A stretch of 64,000 bases of DNA. It comes from Paenibacillus cellulosilyticus. GTDB taxonomy: Bacteria; Bacillota; Bacilli; Paenibacillales; Paenibacillaceae. This document shows positions 37,377-45,784 of the stretch, one piece after another (within the stretch, counting starts at the first letter, position 1; each line of letters begins with the position of its first letter). The stretch covers positions 17,914-81,913 of the forward strand of contig NZ_QGTQ01000028.1 of NCBI RefSeq assembly GCF_003182255.1. The letters are read 5' to 3'. The translations under genes were made by a program, and so were the position numbers. The notes under the pieces are model-generated. The model was not told the origin of the DNA. It ran no database searches and saw nothing but the letters and a program-made list of their open reading frames with translations.

Positions 37377-37949
37377 TTAGCCTTCGAGCCACTCCGTCTT
37401 CAATGCGGCAGGCTGTCTGCGGCCCGCAAGCTCCTTCATATCGGAATATCCGATATAGATAAGACCAACAAGCGACTCACGCTCGCCGAGATTAAACGCT
37501 TGGTGCATGAGTGGATGATACATCGGATCGCCACTGCGCCACACAGCTCCAAGTCCAAGCGCATGGGCCGCGAGCAGAAGATTTTGCACAGCAGCATGGG
37601 ATGCCGCTAGCTCTTCAGCATGAGTCGCACGCGGGTTATCCGATGGTGAGCATACCGCCGCGATGACCACAGGCGAACGGTACGCCTTCGCCCGCTCCTT
37701 ATCCAATCGCTCTGCAAGCGCAGCTTCTTCTAGTTCGCCCAGCCCTTCTTGCGCGATCGCCGCGTACGCATCACCAAGCGTACGTCTTCCCTCACCTGTC
37801 ATAACGATAAACTTCCACGGCTCTGTCAAATGATGATTCGGCGCCCATGTCGCCGCTTCAATGATTTGCTCAATCAAAGCCCGATCAACAGGATCCGACT
37901 TCACTTTACCAATGCTGCGTCTTCCGCGAATTGCATCCATTATATTCAT
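37377..37949 (-). CDS. Nitroreductase family protein (YdjA-like)
   Basis: FMN-dependent oxidoreductase of about 190 residues, the short form of the family. Characteristic start MNIMDAIRGRRSIGKVKSDPV, then IIEAATWAPNHHLTEPWKFIV, where Arg/Ser and Asn-His contact FMN. The C-terminal half has AVQNLLLAAHALGLGAVWRSG. RBS GGGAGG lies 8 nt before the ATG. Physiological substrate unknown. Confidence 0.88.
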   Translation of the reverse strand: MNIMDAIRGRRSIGKVKSDPVDRALIEQIIEAATWAPNHHLTEPWKFIVMTGEGRRTLGDAYAAIAQEGLGELEEAALAERLDKERAKAYRSPVVIAAVCSPSDNPRATHAEELAASHAAVQNLLLAAHALGLGAVWRSGDPMYHPLMHQAFNLGERESLVGLIYIGYSDMKELAGRRQPAALKTEWLEG

Positions 37950-38041
37950 CGATAATGCCTCCCTACGATTATATTTCTATATTATAGCAGACCGAATGCT
38001 CTTACCTGTAATCTCTAACTATTCCATCTGGAGAACCATTC

Positions 38042-38155
38042 ATGTCACCACTTCTACAACTCACGCATATGTATGAAGCATACTTCGACACCGCTAGGCA
38101 GGAGGACGATCGATTACAATGGCCGCCCGATACGTTCCCCACCGACCGATGCTGA
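38042..38155 (+). CDS. Small ORF, 37 residues, unknown
   Basis: Starts MSPLLQLTHMYEAYFD and ends FPTDRC. GGAG lies 8 nt before the ATG. It overlaps the start of the next ORF by 37 nt in another frame, so the two could be translationally coupled. I do not recognise it. The acidic and aromatic composition looks protein-like, but length alone gives little support. Confidence 0.35.
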   Translation: MSPLLQLTHMYEAYFDTARQEDDRLQWPPDTFPTDRC

Positions 38156-38466
38156 CTGCTGGCATGCGCGAGCTTCCTGCTGTTGATCCAACTAAGCTCG
38201 AACATTCCGCCCAATCGTTTCAGCCGATGCTGCAGGATGCGTCCCGGATTATCGGCAGACTGACCGAGCGTTCGTTTGTCGTTCCGCTTATGACCGCTGC
38301 TCAAGCAGGCCATCAGCAAGAAGTCGATCGAATGATCAAATCAGCAGCAGGCACCTCTCGCATTCATGCCAAATATACGCCAAGCGGCATCGTCATCGTT
38401 GTTGAACCAACAAACGCTAATGAAAGCTGCTGCAATCTATCCATGACGCTGCGCTGGGGTGTGTAG
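38119..38466 (+). CDS. Hypothetical protein, 115 residues
   Basis: Starts MAARYVPHRPMLTAGMRELP. No signal peptide or membrane segment. Residues about 45-100 (SRIIGRLTERSFVVPLMTAAQAG..IHAKYTPSGIVIVVEP) look like a small alpha/beta domain. AGGAGG lies 13 nt upstream, rather far for the ATG. A strong terminator follows. I cannot assign a family. Confidence 0.6.
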   Translation: MAARYVPHRPMLTAGMRELPAVDPTKLEHSAQSFQPMLQDASRIIGRLTERSFVVPLMTAAQAGHQQEVDRMIKSAAGTSRIHAKYTPSGIVIVVEPTNANESCCNLSMTLRWGV

Positions 38467-38489
38467 CCCACTCATGCACATAAACAACA

Positions 38490-38523
38490 AAACACCCCTG
38501 CGCCGGTCCGCGCAGGGGTGTTT
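38490..38523. terminator. Bidirectional terminator
   Basis: AAACACCCCTGCGC, 6-nt loop, GCGCAGGGGTGTTT: a perfect 14-bp stem between convergent genes. Confidence 0.9.
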
Positions 38524-38546
38524 CAATCCGTTCAAGCCGTAAGGGT

Positions 38547-39941
38547 TTAGCCTTGGCTGCCGATATAGATGTAACGCAGGACAACGAGAATCGCCAGAAT
38601 CCACATCAGTGCGTGAATTTTGTAACCGCCGTTCTGATCGCCTTTCTTCGTTACGTTAGCGACTGCTGCAAGCAGTACATACGATACGATACCGAACGAG
38701 ATACCGTTTGCGATGTTGTACGTGAATGGCATAAGCGCCAGCGTCAAGAACGAAGGAATTGCATATACCATGTCGGAGAAATCGATGTGCTTAACCGACG
38801 ACATCATCAGTACGCCTACGATAACAAGAGCCGCTGCCGTTGCCGAACCCGGAACAAGCGCCACGAGCGGCGACAGGAACAGAGCAAGCAGGAAGCAGAC
38901 ACCCGTCGTAACGGAAGTCAGACCCGTACGGCCGCCTTGCGCTACGCCTGCAGAGCTTTCAACGAAAGCCGTAATCGTACTCGTACCGAGCACCGCACCG
39001 CCGCCTACTGCTACTGCGTCAACGAGCATTGCTTTACCGACGCGCTTCTTGCCTTCTTCTTCGTTCTTCATCAGGCCTGCACGGCTAGCCGTACCTACCA
39101 GCGTACCAAACGTATCGAACAATTCAACGAACGTGAACGTCAGAACGACCGAGATCAGGCCAGCTTCCATCACACCGTTGAAATCAAAGTTCCAGAAATT
39201 CAGTTGACCGAAGTCAGGTGCCCACGTTTGGCCCGACAGCGTGTCGCTTACATTCACTTCGCCCATCAGAATGCCGACAATCGTCGTACCGATGATACCC
39301 CACAGGATAGCACCCGGAACACGCATAACCATCAGAATAGCAATGAGGAAAATACCTACGATCGTCAGGACAACGCCGTTGTCCTCCAGGCTGCCCAAGT
39401 GAATGACCGACTCAAAGCCAAGCACATCAGTGAAAACGCCTTTCGGAATGTCCGTTACTGTGTTCTCAACAGCAACCGTCAGCATACCGCTGTTTTTCAG
39501 ACCGATAATCGTAATGAACAAACCAATGCCGGCAGTAATTGCATGTTTCAAACTTTCCGGCACTGCGGTAATAAGCATTTGACGAACCTTCGTTACCGTC
39601 AGCACGATGAAGATCAAACCGGAAATAAAGACAGCCGTCAAAGCGATTTCCGGTGATATTTTACCATTCGAGGTCAATACCGTTGTTGCAAAATATGCGT
39701 TCAGCCCCATACCTGGTGCAAGCGCAACGGGGAAGTTAACGAACAAGCCCATAGCGACTGTGAAAATACCGCCCGCAAGCGCCGTCGCGAGGAAGACACT
39801 CGTCCAGTCCAGACCAGTCGCAGACAAGATGTTCGGGTTGAGTGCTAGAATATACGCCATGGTCATGAAAGTCGTCAAGCCCGCCATAATTTCTGTACGC
39901 ACATTTGTTCCGTGTTCCTTTAGTCGAAAGAAACGTTCCAT
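38547..39941 (-). CDS. pbuG: Guanine/hypoxanthine permease (NCS2, AzgA/PbuG type)
   Basis: Inner-membrane purine base uptake. 464 residues with about 12-14 hydrophobic segments. The start MERFFRLKEHGTNVRTEI is the classic AzgA/PbuG N terminus. Motifs: GLTTFMTMAYILALNP, NFPVALAPGMGLNAYFATTV, ELFDTFGTLVGTASRAGL and VGGGAVLGTSTITAFVESSAG, the last being the substrate/ion region. AAGGAGG lies 12 nt before this ATG; the frame stays open to 39983. The guanine riboswitch upstream supports a guanine/hypoxanthine substrate. Confidence 0.93.
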   Translation of the reverse strand: MERFFRLKEHGTNVRTEIMAGLTTFMTMAYILALNPNILSATGLDWTSVFLATALAGGIFTVAMGLFVNFPVALAPGMGLNAYFATTVLTSNGKISPEIALTAVFISGLIFIVLTVTKVRQMLITAVPESLKHAITAGIGLFITIIGLKNSGMLTVAVENTVTDIPKGVFTDVLGFESVIHLGSLEDNGVVLTIVGIFLIAILMVMRVPGAILWGIIGTTIVGILMGEVNVSDTLSGQTWAPDFGQLNFWNFDFNGVMEAGLISVVLTFTFVELFDTFGTLVGTASRAGLMKNEEEGKKRVGKAMLVDAVAVGGGAVLGTSTITAFVESSAGVAQGGRTGLTSVTTGVCFLLALFLSPLVALVPGSATAAALVIVGVLMMSSVKHIDFSDMVYAIPSFLTLALMPFTYNIANGISFGIVSYVLLAAVANVTKKGDQNGGYKIHALMWILAILVVLRYIYIGSQG

Positions 39942-39976
39942 TTTTCGAAAAATCCTCCTTAAAAAATGTGTTGGAA

Positions 39977-40035
39977 CAAACAAAAGAACCTAGAAAAAAA
40001 ATGCAAATGAATCATCGCACTTCTCCTAGGTTCCT
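39977..40035 (-). terminator. Riboswitch-controlled terminator before pbuG
   Basis: Minus strand GAACCTAG (40026-40033) pairs with CTAGGTTC (39986-39993), then TTTTGTTTG. A second candidate, AATAGGAA/TTCCTATT with T-runs, lies between this and the aptamer (about 40038-40096). Which stem switches is not decidable by eye. Confidence 0.7.
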
Positions 40036-40096
40036 CAAAAATAGGAAAAACATACACGTACGCTGGACCGGCGCACGCGCTGCTCTTCCTATTTTT

Positions 40097-40162
40097 TTCG
40101 TAGCCAGATCATTTACGGTGATCTCGTAGAGACTCTCAAGCCAATTCTTGAGATTATACGAA
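40097..40162 (-). promoter_or_regulatory. Guanine riboswitch aptamer controlling pbuG
   Basis: 66 nt. P1 is UUCGUA/UACGAA. P2 is CUCAAG/CUUGAG around AAUUGG. J2/3 is UCUCUAC. P3 is GAGAUCA..UGAUCU with loop CCGUAAA. J3/1 is GGCUACG with C at the specificity position, hence guanine-type. Close to the xpt consensus. Confidence 0.93.
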
Positions 40163-40357
40163 AAATATTTTGTTTGTTGTAATAATCAGTCTTCATTTTA
40201 AGGACGAGTACGCCTTATGTCAACGATAATTTACGAACATTAAATCTTGAAAGGGCTTTCAACCTTCGGTAATTGATGGAAAAAGCTCGTTCCAAAGCCT
40301 CATTTCGGAGACATTTCGTAGCTCATTTGGGTGATTATGGTGCTTATTCGTAAACTG

Positions 40358-40398
40358 AAAGAAGCCCTGCGAGCCATAATAGGCTTGCAGAGCTTTTT
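40358..40398 (-). terminator. Terminator of the YdeI-like gene
   Basis: Minus strand AAGCTCTGCAAGCC, loop TATTAT, GGCTCGCAGGGCTT, then CTTTC. The stem has a few mismatches. The rest of the gap (39942-40404) holds the riboswitch and its promoter region. Confidence 0.7.
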
Positions 40399-40404
40399 CG
40401 CTGA

Positions 40405-40998
40405 TCAGTCGTATAATCCTTTGCCATCCAGAATCTTAGGCATGTATTTCTCGACCCGAGCGGCGCGCGTCTTGGACGTCTTAGGGTCCGAGAAGTGCAG
40501 CAGATAGGCTCTCTGCCGCCCTGCCGTCAGCGCTTCGAAAGCTTCCTTCAACCCTTCGACCTCATCGAGCTTCGATTGAAACTCCTCCGCCATCGCAAAC
40601 TCCGTTGGCTTCTTGAACGCCACGGTTAGACCGGATCTCTCCGCTTCGATCGCTTCATAGATATAAGACTGAATGATCGACTCCATCTCATCGATTTGCT
40701 GCGGACTCGTGAAACGGATCTGGCGCGCCGACTGCACATTCTCCGTCTGTTGAATAAGCACCTTGTCGGGATCGCTCAACAATGCACCCTTATGAAATAA
40801 CACCGCGCAATATTCTTTGAACCCATGAATGAGGACGATGTTCTTCTCCTGCGACGTATAACATGGAACGCCCCACTTCAGTTCTTCGGTCAACTGGCAG
40901 TTGAGACAAATTGCGCGCAGCTTCTTATACGCCTCTGCCCACTTGCTTCCTCGCTCGATGAACGCATCCACCTTAGGGTTCATTCTGCTGTTCGCCAT
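40405..40998 (-). CDS. YdeI / DUF1801-type protein
   Basis: 197 residues. The N-terminal part (about 1-110) is DUF1801-like (ICLNCQLTEELKWGVPCYTSQEKNIVLIHGFKEYCAVLFHKGALL). The C-terminal part is the YdeI/OmpD-associated domain (EAFEALTAGRQRAYLLHFSDPKTSKTRAARVEKYMPKILDGKG). Bacillus YdeI has been linked to antimicrobial peptide resistance, but most members are uncharacterised. The start at MANSRMNPKV follows AGAGG; a longer frame from 41043 has no such site. Confidence 0.85.
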   Translation of the reverse strand: MANSRMNPKVDAFIERGSKWAEAYKKLRAICLNCQLTEELKWGVPCYTSQEKNIVLIHGFKEYCAVLFHKGALLSDPDKVLIQQTENVQSARQIRFTSPQQIDEMESIIQSYIYEAIEAERSGLTVAFKKPTEFAMAEEFQSKLDEVEGLKEAFEALTAGRQRAYLLHFSDPKTSKTRAARVEKYMPKILDGKGLYD

Positions 40999-41090
40999 TC
41001 CGTTGGACCTCTCTTCACTAACGTAATGATAACTAGTATACATTATCGGTTAGATGACAGAGGAATCAATCAATAAATAGCGCCGACTAG

Positions 41091-42143
41091 TTACACAGAT
41101 AGATCCGCTTCATTGGCGTCAGATGGTTCGGCTTCTTGCCGATCTTCGAAGAGATCCGTCGATAAATAACTCAAGCCCGTATCCGGCAAAATCACGACAA
41201 TCCGCTTCCCTTTATTCTCAGGACGCTTCGCCAGCTTCGTTGCTGCCCATATGGCGCTACCGGACGAGGTTCCGACTAGAATGCCATCGGTTCTAGCCAC
41301 TTCACGCGCAGCTTCATAAGCTTGCTTGGTCTCGACCTCAAGCACCTCATCGATAACATCGGTATGTACGTTGGCCGGCACCCGAGCCTCCTCCTGATCC
41401 GAGAAGCGGTGAACGCCCGTTATTTCGGGTATTTCCGGATTCTCAGCCGTCGCTATGGACGCATGTCCCGGTTCCACCCCTACCACCTGGATATTCGGAT
41501 TTCTGGACTTCAAATATGCGCCTACTCCGCTGATCGTTCCACCTGTACCTACCGCCGCGACTACAATGTCGACTTCACCATTCGTATCCAACCATATTTC
41601 GGGTCCCGTCGTTGCTTTATGAATAGAAGGATTAGCGTCATTGTCCACTTGATTCAAGAAAACTGCGTTCTCTACATGCTCTTCAAAGTAGGGAGCAATG
41701 ATTTCTTTAATTACCGCGACGAAATCCCCCTCCGTTCGTTCAATCGCTTCTTCCACTCCGGGAATCTCTGACATCTTCGAAATTTCAGCCCCGTATGCGC
41801 GAGCGGCTTTCGTGCGTTCTTCACTTACGTTATCTTGAATAACGAGCTTAAGCTTATAGCCTTTTGCAGCTGCTATCGCCGCAAGCCCGATTCCCGTATT
41901 GCCGCTAGTCGTCTCTACAATGGTGTCGCCCGGCTTTAAGATCCCTTTCTTCTCTGCATCTTCAATCATGGCAGCAGCAATACGATCTTTTACACTGTTG
42001 GCTGGATTAAAATATTCAAGCTTCGCTACGATTTCCGCCTCTAGTTCATGCTTCTTGTTATAATTCACCAGCTCTAGCAAGGGGGTCTTCCCGATTAATT
42101 GCGTGATGGACTTATTAATGTTGTTTTTCGTAATTGGAGTCAT
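41091..42143 (-). CDS. cysK: Cysteine synthase (O-acetylserine sulfhydrylase family)
   Basis: PLP enzyme making cysteine from O-acetylserine and sulfide. 350 residues, about 40 more than typical CysK. The Schiff-base Lys is K52 in NPANSVKDRIA. TSGNTGIGLAAIAA binds the substrate carboxylate, and GTGGTISGVG binds PLP phosphate. The extra length is partly the acidic tail after about residue 330. Divergent from the OsmC-like gene; a CymR-like core lies just upstream of both. A cystathionine-beta-synthase-like role cannot be excluded. Confidence 0.88.
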   Translation of the reverse strand: MTPITKNNINKSITQLIGKTPLLELVNYNKKHELEAEIVAKLEYFNPANSVKDRIAAAMIEDAEKKGILKPGDTIVETTSGNTGIGLAAIAAAKGYKLKLVIQDNVSEERTKAARAYGAEISKMSEIPGVEEAIERTEGDFVAVIKEIIAPYFEEHVENAVFLNQVDNDANPSIHKATTGPEIWLDTNGEVDIVVAAVGTGGTISGVGAYLKSRNPNIQVVGVEPGHASIATAENPEIPEITGVHRFSDQEEARVPANVHTDVIDEVLEVETKQAYEAAREVARTDGILVGTSSGSAIWAATKLAKRPENKGKRIVVILPDTGLSYLSTDLFEDRQEAEPSDANEADLSV

Positions 42144-42190
42144 GCCTTGTTCCTCCCTTGATAGATGAAGTGAGACAACCCTATTTCACA

Positions 42191-42204
42191 AATAGGAATA
42201 ATAT
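42191..42204 (-). promoter_or_regulatory. Possible CymR-like site upstream of cysK
   Basis: AATAGGAATAATAT resembles the TAT-GGAAT core of Firmicute CymR sites that control cysteine metabolism. Only the core is matched. Confidence 0.3.
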
Positions 42205-42398
42205 GTAATTCGCTGTCTTGAGGATTATCATGACATGGTTTCCATGAGCATGACATCCGAAATAGAAACTTTCTGGGCTTGCATTTAAAAATTCTATCCA
42301 CGCGCGATGGACGTATAGAAGATTGTGAAGCAAGTATTAAGATCTTCTATTGGTCAAAGCCTTGTGAGCCAAGATAGAATGTAGCTAACAATATATAT

Positions 42399-42408
42399 AA
42401 TTCCTATA
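42399..42408 (+). promoter_or_regulatory. Possible CymR-like site upstream of the OsmC-like gene
   Basis: AATTCCTATA is the reverse complement of TATAGGAATT, the conserved core of CymR boxes. It lies about 60 bp before the ATG. With the site at 42191 it marks both sides of the divergent gap 42144-42468, which otherwise shows only AT-rich promoter-like sequence. Confidence 0.3.
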
Positions 42409-42468
42409 AGAAAACAATGTTTAAATTTATGTCGATATTATACTGCATTTTAGAAGGGAGTATGGCTA

Positions 42469-42909
42469 ATGGCTAAAACCGTGAAAGTAACGACATCATG
42501 GAACGAGGACGGTTACGTAGAAATCGAGTCGAGAGGACATAAAGTGATTTCGGATGTGCGAGCAGAGCTCGGAGGGACAGACAGAGGCTTGGCTCCAGGC
42601 GAATTGCTTATTGGTTCGCTGGGCGCCTGCCAGTTGCTGGTCGCTCAACTGAATGCTAAGCGATTCGATATTGATATTCAGAACTTGGCGGTGGAATTAG
42701 AAGCCGACAGCGTTAAAGACGAGCACAACGGCAAATCGCTGTTCCCTGCGATCAAATTCAGTATTCGGGTGGAATCCAATTCCCCCGAGGAGAAAGTCAA
42801 AGCCTTTATCGACTTCGTTGAGAATCATTGCCCAGTAGGCGCAACCTTATCGAGTGCAGTCCAGCTTATTCAGTCCGAGTTGATTGTGAAGAGACCGGAA
42901 TATCACTAA
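42469..42909 (+). CDS. OsmC family protein
   Basis: 146 residues. Two conserved redox cysteines of the OsmC/Ohr fold: Cys54 in GSLGACQLLVA and Cys121 in VENHCPVGATLSSAV. Known members reduce organic peroxides through this Cys pair; this one is nearer the YhfA-like branch, whose substrate is unclear. Start behind GAAGGGAG. Its position opposite cysK suggests a thiol or sulfur link. A strong terminator follows. Confidence 0.9.
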   Translation: MAKTVKVTTSWNEDGYVEIESRGHKVISDVRAELGGTDRGLAPGELLIGSLGACQLLVAQLNAKRFDIDIQNLAVELEADSVKDEHNGKSLFPAIKFSIRVESNSPEEKVKAFIDFVENHCPVGATLSSAVQLIQSELIVKRPEYH

Positions 42910-42917
42910 CATCTAAA

Positions 42918-42962
42918 AGAAGAACGTGTGGGGTCGCCAGGGACTCCACACGTTCTTTTTTC
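42918..42962. terminator. Bidirectional terminator between osmC-like gene and guaA
   Basis: GAACGTGTGG, 14-nt loop, CCACACGTTC, then TTTTTT; A-run on the other side. Confidence 0.88.
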
Positions 42963-42980
42963 ACATTTATAAGGTTGGTC

Positions 42981-44519
42981 CTATTCCCACTCGATCGTTG
43001 CCGGCGGCTTCGACGTTACGTCGTAGACGATGCGGTTAACGTTGTCCACTTCGTTAACGATACGTACGGAGATTTTCTCGAGTACGTCCCATGGGATGCG
43101 CGCCCAGTCTGCTGTCATGCCGTCGATCGACGTTACAGCGCGGATGCCGACCGTATACGAGTACGTACGAGCATCGCCCATTACGCCTACGCTCTTCATG
43201 CCAGGGAGCGCTGTGAAGTACTGCCAGATCTCGCGATCCAGGCCAGCCTTCGCGATCTCTTCGCGCAGAATCGCATCGGATTCGCGAACGATGTGCAGCT
43301 TGTCCTCTGTCACTTCGCCGAGTACACGGATCGCAAGACCCGGGCCTGGGAACGGCTGACGTTGTACGATTACGTCTGGCAGGCCGCATTCTGCGCCAAC
43401 CTTACGAACCTCGTCCTTGAACAGCGCCTTCAGCGGCTCAACGAGCTGGAATTTCATATCTTCAGGCAGACCGCCTACGTTGTGGTGCGACTTGATCGTT
43501 TGCGCCGTAGCCGTGCCGCTCTCGACGATATCCGTGTACAGCGTGCCTTGCGCGAGGAAATCGAACTCGCCGAGCTTCGCCGATTCTTCGTCGAATACGT
43601 AGATGAATTCGTTACCGATAATTTTACGCTTCTGCTCCGGATCCGTTACGCCTCTCAGCTTGCCGAGGAAACGCTCGCTTGCATCGATCTTAACAACCTT
43701 CATATCGAACTTGCCGACGAAAGTCTCCATTACTTCCTCAGCTTCATTCTTGCGAAGCATGCCATGGTCGATGAACATACAAGTCAATTGGTTGCCAATA
43801 GCTTTGTGAATCAGCATGGCAACGACCGAGGAGTCTACGCCGCCGGACAGGCCGCACAGTACTTTCTTGTCGCCGACTTGCTCGCGGATTTCGCGAACCG
43901 TGTCCTCGATGAACGTTTCCATGCTCCAAGTACCTTCGCAGCCGCACACGTTGAACAGGAAGTTACGGATCATTTCGTTACCGTAAACAGAGTGACGTAC
44001 CTCTGGGTGGAACTGTACGGCATGGAAGTTGCGCGATGCATCGCTCATTGCTGCGATAGGCGCGTGCTCCGTGCTGCCCGTTACCGTGAAGCCAGTTGGC
44101 GGCTCAATAACGAGGTCGCTGTGGCTCATCCATACGGTTTGCTTTGCGTCGAGGCCGCTCGTCAGAGCGAATTCGGATACGAAGTCAACTTCTGCTTTAC
44201 CGTACTCACGTTTACCAGCGCGCTCTACTTTACCTTCCAATTGGTGCGACATCATCTGCATGCCGTAGCAAATGCCGAAGATTGGAACACCCAGGTTGTA
44301 CACGTCCGGATCAACAAGCGGAGAATTCTCTTCATAAACGCTTGCAGGACCGCCGGAGAAGACGATACCCTTCGGATTAATCGCACGCAGCTTCTCAGCC
44401 GACGTGTTGTACGGCAGCAGCTCGCTGTAAACGCCCAAGTCGCGGATACGACGTGCGATCAGCTGGTTGTACTGTCCCCCGAAGTCAAGGACGACGATGA
44501 TTTCGTTCGGTTTGTTCAT
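42981..44519 (-). CDS. guaA: GMP synthase (glutamine-hydrolysing)
   Basis: XMP + glutamine + ATP gives GMP. 512 residues. N-terminal glutamine amidotransferase: nucleophile Cys in [12 protein letters not shown] and catalytic His/Glu in [13 protein letters not shown]-pyrophosphatase P-loop: [14 protein letters not shown]-terminal dimerisation domain ending [20 protein letters not shown] upstream. No guanine aptamer is visible in its 301-bp upstream gap, unlike the pur and pbuG units. That gap holds a small overlapping ORF and the Fur region of the next gene. Confidence 0.97.
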   Translation of the reverse strand: MNKPNEIIVVLDFGGQYNQLIARRIRDLGVYSELLPYNTSAEKLRAINPKGIVFSGGPASVYEENSPLVDPDVYNLGVPIFGICYGMQMMSHQLEGKVERAGKREYGKAEVDFVSEFALTSGLDAKQTVWMSHSDLVIEPPTGFTVTGSTEHAPIAAMSDASRNFHAVQFHPEVRHSVYGNEMIRNFLFNVCGCEGTWSMETFIEDTVREIREQVGDKKVLCGLSGGVDSSVVAMLIHKAIGNQLTCMFIDHGMLRKNEAEEVMETFVGKFDMKVVKIDASERFLGKLRGVTDPEQKRKIIGNEFIYVFDEESAKLGEFDFLAQGTLYTDIVESGTATAQTIKSHHNVGGLPEDMKFQLVEPLKALFKDEVRKVGAECGLPDVIVQRQPFPGPGLAIRVLGEVTEDKLHIVRESDAILREEIAKAGLDREIWQYFTALPGMKSVGVMGDARTYSYTVGIRAVTSIDGMTADWARIPWDVLEKISVRIVNEVDNVNRIVYDVTSKPPATIEWE

Positions 44520-44735
44520 GTGACCCTCCTAGTAGTGTGCAGCAAAAATATATATCAACGCCTAAGCCGTTGAGATCGATGCTGTGATAGTTCCCTTTAC
44601 CCTCAATGGGTACAAGCTCTCCATCATGAATGTAGTCATTATATAAAACGACGTTCGCGCCAGTCAAGGACAGGCCCCCTCCATAATGGGCTTTTGAGTA
44701 CCTATTTCATCAACGCTTCTCGTTGACATTGAGAA

Positions 44736-44780
44736 TGAGAACACTTATCATTTTATAGATAGTAATGATAAGTATTCTCA
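44736..44780. promoter_or_regulatory. Paired Fur boxes upstream of the FhuF-like gene
   Basis: TGATAAGTATTCTCA (44766-44780) matches the 7-1-7 Fur box at 12 of 14 positions. TGAGAACACTTATCA (44736-44750) is a weaker inverted copy. Together they form a 17-bp inverted repeat with one mismatch. A possible -35 TTGAGA (44729) and -10 TTATAG (44753) overlap the first box, as expected for iron repression. Confidence 0.6.
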
Positions 44781-44820
44781 TATATATCAACAGAATTGAA
44801 CAGAAAGGTGCTGAGGCATC

Positions 44821-45633
44821 GTGTTCTCACCTGAACAGCGTCAGCTGATGGAATCCCATTTTGGCTTGACGTTCGAGCCGCATCCATCGCCAGTCGCAAC
44901 ATTCAAGCTAAGTGAATTGTATGAAGCCGCTCATATGCAGCACTTCCTAGATGAATATATCCCTGTTATTAAAGGCTTGGAGCCATCGGTTGGCGCCATG
45001 TACTTAACGTCCAACCTCATTGTGTTCAGTTCGGCGCTTCATTATATGGTCGCATGCTGCGATCACGCGATTGATTTTGCACCCGAGCATTTTACAGCTG
45101 AGCTGGTGTACATCCAAGGCACTTATTCATACTATACGGTTCGATTCTGCGTGAACGACATCGTCGCTATTCCCATTGACATGGATAATCGTGAGCAGCA
45201 GCGCAACGAGCTGTTCGCTCGACTGTATGAGCATACGATCCGGCCGCTCATCGAGCTGCTGCACACGTTGACCGGTACGCCGAAGCTGCAGATGTGGGGT
45301 TCTTTTCCACGGATTACATACACGTACGAGTCGCTCATCGCGCAAGAGAAGGATTCGATTCGCAAGCAGCGGCTTGAGGCCGACTTCCATTACACGACAG
45401 AGGAAATGCCGCCCGATGCATTCGGGACGAAGCGCAATCCCTACAACCATACGTATCGTTATGTCGACAACCCGCTTAATCCCGACGTGCCGTACCGCAT
45501 GAAGCCGACCTGCTGCATGTACTACCGGACGGAAGGCGGCGAGTTCTGCTACACCTGCCCGCGTCTGAAGCCGAAGGATCGCGAGGAACGCAAACAACAA
45601 ATGATTAAGGAGCTTGCCGCGAAGAAGGCATAA
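44821..45633 (+). CDS. FhuF-type siderophore-iron reductase
   Basis: 270 residues, GTG start behind GAGG. The C terminus has the FhuF 2Fe-2S pattern: two adjacent Cys (PTCCMYYRTEGG) and a CxxC (EFCYTCPRL). In FhuF this cluster gives electrons to ferric hydroxamate siderophores in the cytoplasm. The N-terminal body is diverged, so the family call rests mainly on the cysteine motif and overall length. Paired Fur boxes upstream support an iron role. Monocistronic with terminator. Confidence 0.8.
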   Translation: MFSPEQRQLMESHFGLTFEPHPSPVATFKLSELYEAAHMQHFLDEYIPVIKGLEPSVGAMYLTSNLIVFSSALHYMVACCDHAIDFAPEHFTAELVYIQGTYSYYTVRFCVNDIVAIPIDMDNREQQRNELFARLYEHTIRPLIELLHTLTGTPKLQMWGSFPRITYTYESLIAQEKDSIRKQRLEADFHYTTEEMPPDAFGTKRNPYNHTYRYVDNPLNPDVPYRMKPTCCMYYRTEGGEFCYTCPRLKPKDREERKQQMIKELAAKKA

Positions 45634-45646
45634 GCCCCCCTATACC

Positions 45647-45682
45647 GCCTTGTCTGGCTTACCGCCAGGCAGGGCGTTTTGT
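45647..45682 (+). terminator. Terminator of the FhuF-like gene
   Basis: CGCC..CTGGC, loop TTACC, GCCAG..GGGCG, then TTTTGTTT. Confidence 0.75.
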
Positions 45683-45709
45683 TTGTATTCAGATAATTCC
45701 AGCACGAGA

Positions 45710-45739
45710 TGCATAGGAATGGCGATTATATCCATAATA
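45710..45739 (+). promoter_or_regulatory. Candidate sigma-G promoter of the germinant receptor operon
   Basis: TGCATA (45710-45715), 17-bp spacer, CATAATA (45733-45739). This fits the forespore sigma-G pattern known to drive gerA-family operons. Confidence 0.45.
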
Positions 45740-45784
45740 AACATGCTGTACCACACCCTAATGAACGATCGCAGGTGATGCAAG

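Noticed and set aside
44520..44740. ZTP (pfl) or guanine riboswitch upstream of guaA
   Set aside because: GACTGGCGCGAAC looks briefly like the pfl motif, but the conserved 3' half and helices are missing, and no purine aptamer core is present.
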